From the NCBI GenBank assembly GCA_947623915.1, contig CANQIB010000004.1, positions 107,295 to 171,294 of the forward strand: a DNA stretch of 64,000 nt, read 5' to 3'. Shown here piece after piece: positions 9,536 to 17,760 of the stretch. Made by a program: the position numbers and the translations under genes. Below the pieces are notes generated by a model. It saw nothing but the letters and a program-made list of their open reading frames with translations. It searched no databases and was not told the origin of the DNA. Position 1 is the first letter of the stretch, and every line of letters begins with the position of its first letter. Origin of the DNA: an uncultured Ruminiclostridium sp. (GTDB taxonomy: Bacteria > Bacillota > Clostridia > Oscillospirales > Ruminococcaceae).

Positions 9536-11839
9536 TCAGCTTTGCTCCGCGCGGCTGTCTATAAGCTGCTGTGCCATGTCGCAAAGCTCGGCGGCGGTTT
9601 CCGCGTTGACCGACTGCGCAAACAGGAACAGTCCTTTTCCGCGTCTGTCCGAGCGTATCAGCACCTTGCCGTTCTCGCGCTCAATCATAACGCCCTCGGC
9701 GGCTCTGCCGCTCTCGTCGCTCAGCCTTCTGAGCATATCGGGAGCGGTCACGCCCTCCAGCGGGACGTACCGCTTTTCCCGCTCGAACGGGGGAAGAGCC
9801 TTTACCGCCGCGTCAAAGCTCATGTTTTGCTTGAAAGCATATTTCAAGGCGTTTATCGCAAGCACACACCCGTCGGTTATAAACGGCTCGGTGCGCGCTA
9901 TGCGCCTTGCGGTGCTGTCGGAGCTGTCGTTAGTGCAGGCGTTGTAACGATAGGCAGAGGTGCCGTAATTTTCACAGATGCTTTCCATGTCGAAAAGTAC
10001 GTTGTGCGGCAGCGCTATATCGCAGCCTTGTCCGATAAGGTCAAGAAAATTCATCATCAGCAGCCGCTCCGCTCCCACGGAGTCGGAGCTGCGCGTGTAT
10101 ATCTCCGCTGATGTGCCGCTGTGGTCAACGGTTATTATCATGTGCGGACCTTTCGGGTCGCTTATCTTTTCAAATATCGGCAGGGCTGCTTTTTTAAGGA
10201 TCGAGTTTCCGCAGTCGAGCTGCACGGAATACCCGCAGTTGAAATCCGCCAGCCGCGAGAGCATGGCGGCGTAAAACGCTCCGCCGTCGCGGGTTAGCAT
10301 ATGCCTGCCGAATTCGTCGAATCTCGCTCGCGGCGCGCCTCCGCGATTCATTATCCCCTCCAGCTTGCGCTCCTGCGCGCGGGTTATCGGTATACCGCCC
10401 TTGGCAAATATTTCCACCGAGGTATCCGCCCCTACCGAAACGTACATTATCAGCCCCGCGTCGGAAAGCCTGCTCTTGTGGATAAGCATGGACAAAGCCG
10501 TTTCTCCGCAGTCGATACAGTCCGTTCCTGCGGCGTTTATGCCGGAAACAAGGCTTTGCAAAAACACCTGCGAACGCCCGTCGGCGCGACATCCGACGCA
10601 TACCGGTCCGTCGCTTACTGCGGCCGCCGCTGCGCCCAGCCTGCACATCACGGAGGGAGTAGCGGATATGCCCGTCTGACCCGAATAGCCGTTTTCGTCC
10701 AGCTCAAATCCGCCGTGCGCGCATTTTTCCATATCCGAGCGCAAGGTCACGTTGTCGGGTACCTGCTTGTCCGACCATATCTTCACGTCCGGCATGACTA
10801 TGCTGCCCTTGCCCAGCGACGCGCGTTCTCCCAGCACCGCGTTTTCATATACCGCGCTGCCGCTTTTGAGCGACGCGTCGGGACATATCACGCAGTCGCA
10901 TACTCTTACGTTGTCCGAAATGAAGCAGCCGTCGGATATGACCGCGCCGTCTACCGTACAGCCGTTTCCTACCGTAACGTTGTCGCCTATCACCGCGCCG
11001 CCGCGTATCACGGTATCGCTGCCCAGACTGACGTTTTTTCCGATACAGTAGGGAGCGCGCAGGTTCCCGTAGCTGCCCGTGCCGCTGTCGGAATAGCCGC
11101 CGTCGGTTATTCTTCTGACGTCTATGCGGCAGTTCACCTTTCCCTCAAGAATATCCCGCTGGCAGCGCTTGTATGCTTTAAGGTCGCCTATGTCGCACCA
11201 GTAGCCTTTTTCCTCGTAAGCGTACATGGGAAGCCCCTTTTCCAGCATTTTCGGGAAAATATCGCAGGCAAAATCCGAAAATTCCTCGTTCGGTATAAGC
11301 TCGGTGACGGAGGGGGAAAGCACATAAACTCCCGTGTTGGCGCAGTTGCCGGTGCAGCCGATAAAGGACGGCTTTTCGGTAAATCCCGTTATCCTGCCGT
11401 CCACGCTGTTCACCAAGCCGAATTCGCGCGGGTCCTCCGTGCGTTTGGTTATTACGGTAACGTCGGCGGAATGTTTTGTGTGGTATCTCATTGCGGCGGT
11501 AAGGTCAAAATCGCATAACGCGTCGCCGCTTATCACCAAAAACGGTTCGTCAAAGCCCTCGGCGGCTTTTTTTACGCAGCCCGCCGTGCCAAGCGGCGAC
11601 TGCTCGTAGGAAAACCGCAGCTTTATCCCCTCAAATTCCCGCGAGGAAAAGTATTCCTCTATCATTTCGCCCTTGTATCTCAGCGTAAAGACGGCTTCGG
11701 TGCAGCCGTGCTTTTTCAGCAGCTCAAGTATATAGCGGCAGACCGGCTTGCCGCACAGCTTTGCCAGCGGCTTGGGTATGCTTTCGGTAAGAGGCAGCAG
11801 TCTTGTGCCGCAGCCTCCCGCCATGATTATTGCTTTCAT
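9536..11839 (-). CDS. sugar-1-phosphate nucleotidyltransferase fused to a phosphomannomutase-like domain
   Basis: MKAIIMAGGCGTRLLPLTESIPKPLAKLCGKPV NTP-transferase signature, left-handed beta-helix repeats (IGDNVTVGNGCTVDGAVISDGC), then phosphohexomutase-like C-terminus. Confidence 0.85.
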   Translation of the reverse strand: MKAIIMAGGCGTRLLPLTESIPKPLAKLCGKPVCRYILELLKKHGCTEAVFTLRYKGEMIEEYFSSREFEGIKLRFSYEQSPLGTAGCVKKAAEGFDEPFLVISGDALCDFDLTAAMRYHTKHSADVTVITKRTEDPREFGLVNSVDGRITGFTEKPSFIGCTGNCANTGVYVLSPSVTELIPNEEFSDFACDIFPKMLEKGLPMYAYEEKGYWCDIGDLKAYKRCQRDILEGKVNCRIDVRRITDGGYSDSGTGSYGNLRAPYCIGKNVSLGSDTVIRGGAVIGDNVTVGNGCTVDGAVISDGCFISDNVRVCDCVICPDASLKSGSAVYENAVLGERASLGKGSIVMPDVKIWSDKQVPDNVTLRSDMEKCAHGGFELDENGYSGQTGISATPSVMCRLGAAAAAVSDGPVCVGCRADGRSQVFLQSLVSGINAAGTDCIDCGETALSMLIHKSRLSDAGLIMYVSVGADTSVEIFAKGGIPITRAQERKLEGIMNRGGAPRARFDEFGRHMLTRDGGAFYAAMLSRLADFNCGYSVQLDCGNSILKKAALPIFEKISDPKGPHMIITVDHSGTSAEIYTRSSDSVGAERLLMMNFLDLIGQGCDIALPHNVLFDMESICENYGTSAYRYNACTNDSSDSTARRIARTEPFITDGCVLAINALKYAFKQNMSFDAAVKALPPFEREKRYVPLEGVTAPDMLRRLSDESGRAAEGVMIERENGKVLIRSDRRGKGLFLFAQSVNAETAAELCDMAQQLIDSRAEQS

Positions 11840-12018
11840 AGTTATATATTCTCCTTTTTTGTATTCGGTTCGAATTCGGCTGTTCTTATCTGGATTTATT
11901 ATCTTTATTTTTCGTGCAAATATAACAATATCCCGTAAATTATCCGTCGTTTTTCACAAAATCGCGCGTCGGACATATAATTTAATAACGTATTTTTTTT
12001 TGAAAGGAATGACACGCT

Positions 12019-12237
12019 TTGAACAGCTTTATCATATTAAGATCCTCTACCGCCGCCATGCACGCGGTCAAGATACTGAGAAAAGAAAATATCCCCGCGT
12101 CCTACACGAAAAAGGTGACTTCGCGAGGCTGCCGCTTCGGTGTTACGGTAAACGGCGACCCCGAAGAGATATGCCGCGTACTGCGCAAAAAGGGCGTTTA
12201 CTGCGTTGAGATAAAAGGAGGAGGTATGCTCAAATGA
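12019..12237 (+). CDS. DUF3343 (putative Se/S carrier-like) protein
   Basis: 72-aa protein, FIILRSSTAAMHAVKILRKENIPASYT..SRGCRFGVTV pattern; ATGA overlap with downstream aminotransferase. Confidence 0.75.
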   Translation: MNSFIILRSSTAAMHAVKILRKENIPASYTKKVTSRGCRFGVTVNGDPEEICRVLRKKGVYCVEIKGGGMLK

Positions 12238-13382
12238 TATACCTCGACAACGCCGCGACCACCTATCCCAAGCCGTCCGGCGTTATAAAAGCCGCGGAAC
12301 GCGCGCTTTACGACTGCGGGGCAAATCCGGGTCGGTCGGGACATCGGCTTGCGGAAGAAACCTCCCGTCAGGTGTATGCGGCAAGAGAGATATGCGCGGA
12401 ATTTTTCGGCGCGCAGACGGAAAATACGGTGTTCACCCTTAACTGCACACACGCGCTGAATTTCGCTATAAAGGGAGTATGCGCGGCGTGCGGCAGACCT
12501 CCGCATATAATTACCACCGACCTTGAGCATAACGCCGTGATACGACCGATACATGAGCTTGCAAGGCGCGGGCTTGCGTCCTACAGCATAGCCAAAAGCG
12601 GCAAAACGGACAGCGAGCTTATCCGTAACGTTGCGGGACTTATCAGGCGGGACACGCGTATCGTCGTTATGACCGCGGGCTGCAACGTTGACGGCAGGAT
12701 AACGCCGCTAGAGCATATCGCCGAGATATGCGCAAAGAGAAATATCTGCCTTATTGCGGATTGCGCGCAGGCGGCGGGAGTTATCCCTGTCAGCCTGTCC
12801 GACGGGATAAACATTATATGCGCGCCGGGGCATAAGGGACTGTACGGACCGATGGGGACCGGGCTGCTGCTGACCGACGGGAAGTACCCGCTCAAAAGCA
12901 TAATACAGGGAGGCACAGGCAGCGGCAGCGAAAGCGCGGAGCAGCCGGATTTTCTGCCGGACATGATGGAAAGCGGCACGATAAACACGCCTGGCGTGAT
13001 AGCGCTTGGCAGCGGAGTGGCATTCGTAAAAGCGAAAGGCATAAAGCGTATATACAAGCATGAAACGGAAATATGCCGAGCGGTGACGGAGGGACTTAAA
13101 AATAACCGCGCGGTGAAAATATACCGCGACCCCCTGACAGAACGCTATCTCCCCGTCGTTTCCTTTAACATTGTAGGAGTGCCGTCCGACGAAGCGGCAA
13201 AGACCTTGTCCGACAACGGCTTTTACCTGCGCGCGGGACTGCATTGCAATTTCCTCGCGCATAAAAAACTGGGTACACTCGGCTCCGGCGTATACGGCAC
13301 GGTAAGGCTTGCCCCCTCCGTATTCAACACCGCGGCCGACGCTTTTAAATTTGTGCGGTTCATAAACAAGACGTATCGGTAA
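12234..13382 (+). CDS. aminotransferase class V / cysteine desulfurase family protein
   Basis: MIYLDNAATTYPKP, ADCAQAAGVIPV, APGHKGLYGP (PLP lysine), RAGLHCNFLAH (catalytic Cys). Confidence 0.9.
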   Translation: MIYLDNAATTYPKPSGVIKAAERALYDCGANPGRSGHRLAEETSRQVYAAREICAEFFGAQTENTVFTLNCTHALNFAIKGVCAACGRPPHIITTDLEHNAVIRPIHELARRGLASYSIAKSGKTDSELIRNVAGLIRRDTRIVVMTAGCNVDGRITPLEHIAEICAKRNICLIADCAQAAGVIPVSLSDGINIICAPGHKGLYGPMGTGLLLTDGKYPLKSIIQGGTGSGSESAEQPDFLPDMMESGTINTPGVIALGSGVAFVKAKGIKRIYKHETEICRAVTEGLKNNRAVKIYRDPLTERYLPVVSFNIVGVPSDEAAKTLSDNGFYLRAGLHCNFLAHKKLGTLGSGVYGTVRLAPSVFNTAADAFKFVRFINKTYR

Positions 13383-13405
13383 TTCTGTATTTTGCAGTAA
13401 AATTC

Positions 13406-13716
13406 GCAGCTTGTCTAAAATCCTCCCCATTGTCGGATTTTTCGACAAGCTGCAAAAAAATCGAGCAATACCACTTTGCGGTATTGCTCGATTTTGCCTC
13501 GCTTTGCTCGGCTCTTATCAAACTTGAGGGTGAAAACCCTGATAATTTTCCCCGTGAACTTTCCGCCGAACGGCGGACAGTTTTCTCATTCAAACTTTCC
13601 GCCGAATGGCGGACAGTTTTCTCATTCAAACTTTCCGCCGAACGGCGGACAGTTTTAAACTCATCTCTTTCCTTCCGTTTTGTATTGACCTTTTTGCTTC
13701 AGTTTAAAAATTTTTA
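13406..13716 (+). repeat. dispersed hairpin-rich intergenic element, copy 1
   Basis: Shares blocks with 16951-17214: CAGCTTGTC..hairpin, AAAAAATCG, GGCTCTTATCAAACTTGAGGGTGAAAACCCTGAT..TTTTCCCCGTGAACTTTCCGCCGAA.GGCGGACAGTTTT, CTCTTTCCTTCCG.TTT.TATTGAC. Confidence 0.85.
13557..13656 (+). repeat. 36-bp direct tandem repeat, ~2.8 copies (AACTTTCCGCCGAACGGCGGACAGTTTTCTCATTCA)
   Basis: Repeat starts at 13557, 13593 and 13629, each with the TCCGCCGAA(C/T)GGCGGA hairpin. Confidence 0.95.
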
Positions 13717-13761
13717 TAAAAATCTCAATATAAAAATTTTATAAAAATTTCCTAAATTATA

Positions 13762-13790
13762 TTGAAATTAGTTTAAAATAATGCTACAAT
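13762..13790 (+). promoter_or_regulatory. sigma-A-type promoter for cdaA
   Basis: TTGAAA-N17-TACAAT. Confidence 0.6.
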
Positions 13791-13835
13791 AGTATAAAAC
13801 AAGCGTAAGGGCGAGAAAGGCATCGCCCTGTCGGA

Positions 13836-14744
13836 ATGAGGGAAAAGCAGTTGGATTATCTGACCGATATATGGGAGAACCTGCTGAGCGTTTTCAGGCT
13901 GATGGAGCCGATAGATTATATCGACATACTGCTGTTGGCTTGGCTCATCTACAAGGGCATAAAAATATTCAGGGAGACCCGTGCCATGCAGTTGGTAAAG
14001 GGTATCCTTCTTATTGCCGTGCTGTTTTTCCTGGTGAACCAGTTTGAATTAAAGGCGATGAGAGTTATCATCGACACATTCTTAAACGTCGGTATAGTCG
14101 CGATACTGATAGTGTTCCAGCCGGAGCTTAGAAGAGTGCTGGAAAAGGTCGGACATACCAAGGTAAAGGGGATAGCCCGCAACTTTGATACGTCGGACAC
14201 GTTTTACACCGAAACGCAAAACTGTATCGACGCCGTGTGCGCCGCCTGCGAGCAGCTCTCGCTCACCGCTACCGGCGCGCTTATCGTTTTTGAGCGGGAA
14301 ACCAAGCTGGGCGAGCAGATAGACACAGGCACTCTGCTAAACGCCACTCCCAGCCCCGAAATGTTCGGCAATATATTTTTCCCGAACACTCCGCTGCATG
14401 ACGGAGCGGTGATAATAAGGGACAACCGTATTTACGCCGCCGGCTGCTTTTTGCCGAAGCCGCAAAAGGAGGAGCTTATCTCGAAAGCTCTCGGCTCTCG
14501 CCACAGGGCGGCGATAGGGATAAGCGAGGTATCCGATGCGGTAACGGTGGTGGTGTCCGAGGAGACCGGCACTATCTCCGTGTCCGAAAACGGCAATCTT
14601 ACGCGTTTTTATAACAAGGAGTCGCTGCATAAGCTGCTGGAGGAGCGGCTGCTCCCCGAAAAGGCGGAGCCTAAAAAGAGCAGGCATAAAAAAGAGAAAA
14701 AAGCCTCCTTGCCCGACGTTGAAGAGGGAGGTGCCGACAGATGA
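13836..14744 (+). CDS. cdaA: diadenylate cyclase CdaA
   Basis: Three N-terminal TM segments, DGAVII and SRHRAAIGIS DAC-domain motifs; followed by YbbR-domain protein. Confidence 0.95.
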   Translation: MREKQLDYLTDIWENLLSVFRLMEPIDYIDILLLAWLIYKGIKIFRETRAMQLVKGILLIAVLFFLVNQFELKAMRVIIDTFLNVGIVAILIVFQPELRRVLEKVGHTKVKGIARNFDTSDTFYTETQNCIDAVCAACEQLSLTATGALIVFERETKLGEQIDTGTLLNATPSPEMFGNIFFPNTPLHDGAVIIRDNRIYAAGCFLPKPQKEELISKALGSRHRAAIGISEVSDAVTVVVSEETGTISVSENGNLTRFYNKESLHKLLEERLLPEKAEPKKSRHKKEKKASLPDVEEGGADR

Positions 14745-16054
14745 AAAACTTCCTGAAAAATCTGCTGCGTACCTTTGTAAAGGAACTTAAAAACATCATT
14801 ATCGCTCTTGTGGCGGCGGTGGTGATATGGTTCGCCATATCCATACAGATATTTCCCGATATAGTGACTCATGTAAGCGATATACCCGTGACAGCCGTCC
14901 CCACAGATTTTATGAACTCACGCAGCCTTAGTATTGCCGACGGGTACGAGGATACCGTATCGGTCAAGGTGAGCGGAAAGCGTTATGACATAGGAAACCT
15001 CGGCGCGGACGATTTCAAAGCGGCTTTGGACCTTTCGGGCGTTACGGGTCCGGGCGAATACAACGTAGGGGTGAACGTCGAGGCGGTAAACAATATCGAA
15101 TGTGATATTGACTCTTCCGGCGTTACCGTACACATAAAGGTCGAGGAGATAATCAGCAAGACGTTCAGCCTTGCGGACGGCACCATGACCGCGTCCGCCG
15201 ACGGGCTTATACCTGAGGGCGACCTCAAAACGAACAGCATAACCGCGGAGCCCGCCTCCATAACGCTTACCGGCAGCTCCGACGACATAAACGCGGTAAA
15301 GCGCGTCGAGATACGTTCGGATTATTCGGGAACGGCGAGCGAGTCGGTGACTTCCGGCGGTACAGCGGTGTATATAGACGAAAACGGCGCCGTCATCGAG
15401 AACCCCGATATAACGGCAGACAACACCGCGTTCAGAGTAAATGTTTCGCTGTATACTCAAAAGACACTGCCGCTGACGGTACAGTTTACCAACGTGTCGA
15501 GCTATTTCGACCTTAGCAGCCTTAAATACAGCATTTACCCCGAAGAGCTCACCATTTCCTCGCCGGATAAGTCGCTCAGCTCTCAGGAGACCTTTGAGGT
15601 CGGCACTATTGATCTGAGCCAGCTCACGACGCGTTATCTGCAGCGGCTCACTTTGCCGATAAGCCTTTCGGACGGTTATGTCAACGTGAGCGGCAACACC
15701 TCCGCCATGGTGACCTTTGAAAATGCGGACAACTACACTTTCCTCAGCTTTACCGTGCCTAAGGAGAATATCATAGTAGCCAACGCGCCGGATAATTTCG
15801 ACGTCGATGTGCTGACAAACGAGCTGGTGGTGAACGTGACAGGACCGAGCGCCGATATAGCCGCCCTTACCGCAAAGAATATCTACGCGACGGTGGACCT
15901 CATGGGCACTACGCTTAAATCGGGCGCATACGACCTCAGCGCGCAGGCGGAGGTGCGCCGAGCCAATACCAAATGCTGGGTGACGGGAGAATACACCGTA
16001 TCGCTCAGAGTGAGCGAAAAAACCGAGGACGAGATAAACTCCGACGTCGGTTGA
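14741..16054 (+). CDS. cdaR: YbbR-domain c-di-AMP cyclase regulator CdaR
   Basis: Single N-terminal TM then repeated YbbR-type domains; ATGA overlap with cdaA. Confidence 0.88.
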   Translation: MKNFLKNLLRTFVKELKNIIIALVAAVVIWFAISIQIFPDIVTHVSDIPVTAVPTDFMNSRSLSIADGYEDTVSVKVSGKRYDIGNLGADDFKAALDLSGVTGPGEYNVGVNVEAVNNIECDIDSSGVTVHIKVEEIISKTFSLADGTMTASADGLIPEGDLKTNSITAEPASITLTGSSDDINAVKRVEIRSDYSGTASESVTSGGTAVYIDENGAVIENPDITADNTAFRVNVSLYTQKTLPLTVQFTNVSSYFDLSSLKYSIYPEELTISSPDKSLSSQETFEVGTIDLSQLTTRYLQRLTLPISLSDGYVNVSGNTSAMVTFENADNYTFLSFTVPKENIIVANAPDNFDVDVLTNELVVNVTGPSADIAALTAKNIYATVDLMGTTLKSGAYDLSAQAEVRRANTKCWVTGEYTVSLRVSEKTEDEINSDVG

Positions 16055-16069
16055 AAAGGATAGACGGAT

Positions 16070-16927
16070 ATGAATTTATTTGACGACGCTGTATATGTAA
16101 ACGCCGAAGAACAGCTCCACGAGGCGCAAAAATTTGCACAAACGCTTTGGGAGGGATTTTTGGCGTATCTGCCGACGCTTATCGCGGCTGTTATCATACT
16201 TATAGTCGGATATCTTCTTTCAAAGCTGATTCTGAAGATGATGAAAAAAGGCATGAAGAGGTCGGTAGTGGATCTTACCGTGTCGAAATTCGTTTATTCG
16301 CTGGTAAAAATAATTATCTATGTGCTGCTGCTGACGATAGTACTTGCGGTGCTGGGAGTCCCTATGACGTCGATAATAGCCGTTATAGGTACTGCGGGCG
16401 TGGCGATAGGTCTTGCGCTGCAAGACAGCCTGTCCAACATCGCGGGAGGCTTCAACATACTTATCGCCAAGCCGTTCAAGGTAGGGGATTACATAGATAC
16501 CTGCGGAGCGGAGGGCACGGTCGAGGCGATAAGCATATGGTACACTCAGCTTTTGACGTTCGACAATAAATCGGTGTTTATACCCAACGGCGAGGTCATC
16601 AAAAACAAGGTGATGAATTACACCTACAACAAGACGCGTCGGGTGGATCTGGTGTTTTCGGTATCTTATAAGGCGGACATTGAAAAAGCGATACAGGTGC
16701 TTGAAAACGTTGTGAAAGCTCACCCCAAGGTGCTTGCTCAGCCGGAGCCGCTTATCAAGGCGCTTTCTCTGGGAGAAAGCGCGGTGGAGATAGCCTGCCG
16801 CCCGTGGACGAATACCGAGGACTACTGGGACGTGTATTTCGATTTGACCTTGCAGGCAAAAAACGCTTTGGAGGAAAACGGTATCGAGATACCTTACAAC
16901 CAGCTTGACGTACATATTACGAAATAA
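16070..16927 (+). CDS. mscS: MscS family small-conductance mechanosensitive channel
   Basis: Pore-like TM3 (GTAGVAIGLALQDSLSNIAGGFNIL) and FKVGDYIDTCGAEGTVEAISIWYTQL. Confidence 0.93.
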   Translation: MNLFDDAVYVNAEEQLHEAQKFAQTLWEGFLAYLPTLIAAVIILIVGYLLSKLILKMMKKGMKRSVVDLTVSKFVYSLVKIIIYVLLLTIVLAVLGVPMTSIIAVIGTAGVAIGLALQDSLSNIAGGFNILIAKPFKVGDYIDTCGAEGTVEAISIWYTQLLTFDNKSVFIPNGEVIKNKVMNYTYNKTRRVDLVFSVSYKADIEKAIQVLENVVKAHPKVLAQPEPLIKALSLGESAVEIACRPWTNTEDYWDVYFDLTLQAKNALEENGIEIPYNQLDVHITK

Positions 16928-17242
16928 AACCGTTCGGCTTTGCCGAACGGTCAGCTTGTCGAAAAACCCTCCCTATGGTCGGATTTTCCGACAAGCTGAC
17001 AAAAAATCGGCTAGACTGCCTAAGCAGTCTAGCTCGATTAACCCATTTTTAATGCTTTAAAAATTGGTTGCTGCCGCCAGATTTGCGCGGCTCTTATCAA
17101 ACTTGAGGGTGAAAACCCTGATGGTTTTCCCCGTGAACTTTCCGCCGAATGGCGGACAGTTTTAAACTCAACTCTTTCCTTCCGCTTTATATTGACTTTT
17201 TTCTACAGTCTGAACCGTTCGGCAAAGCCGAACGGTTTTATT
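16923..17242. repeat. element copy 2 enclosed by 28-bp perfect inverted repeat (AATAAAACCGTTCGGCTTTGCCGAACGG)
   Basis: 16923-16950 is the exact reverse complement of 17215-17242; the interior 16951-17214 is homologous to 13406-13716. Confidence 0.85.
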
Positions 17243-17243
17243 G

Positions 17244-17522
17244 TTATGTAGCGGACTGATTTTGATATTTCATTTTCGTTGCCATTCCTCCGCGGATATG
17301 TCTTTCGTCCTTGTTTTTCTGCAAGACCTCTTTTACCTTTCCGTAAAGCTCAGGGTTTATTTTGGACAGTCTTACCGTGACGTCCTGGTGTACTGTACTT
17401 TTGCTTATTCCGAATTCCTTGGCGGTACTTCTTACGGTAGCCTGATTATCTATTATATATTCTCCCAGTATGACACATCTTTCTTGTTTGGTTTCCGGTA
17501 CTGAATATGATTTGCCTTTCAC
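17244..17522 (-). CDS. spoIIID: sporulation transcriptional regulator SpoIIID
   Basis: RCVILGEYIIDNQATVRSTAKEFGISKSTVHQDVTVRL helix-turn-helix, 92 aa. Confidence 0.95.
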   Translation of the reverse strand: MKGKSYSVPETKQERCVILGEYIIDNQATVRSTAKEFGISKSTVHQDVTVRLSKINPELYGKVKEVLQKNKDERHIRGGMATKMKYQNQSAT

Positions 17523-17760
17523 AAAATCGCCCCTTTCTTCTTAGATCGAACGCGAATAAGCGCTCGATCGGGACGGTATCGCACAGATGCCGAATATCCG
17601 CTTTCGGTATCTGTTCGGCGCCGTCCTGTTCCGTTGGTTGATTATATGCCGAAAGGCGGCGGTTTATGATAGACTTATCTTTAAGCGAAACAACTTTCCC
17701 CGCCTCATGCGGGGCGGGGAAAGGAAAATATTCGATATAAAAGCGTTTTTGTCAAAGGCT

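Noticed and set aside
13557-13656. Possible CRISPR array (36-bp periodic repeats)
   Set aside because: The repeats are directly adjacent with no unique spacers and no cas genes nearby; a tandem repeat.
13430-13744. ORF 13430..13744 with repeated KLSAERRTVFSF
   Set aside because: Lies wholly in the intergenic repeat element; repeat length divisible by 3 keeps the frame open; no homologous frame preserved in copy 2.
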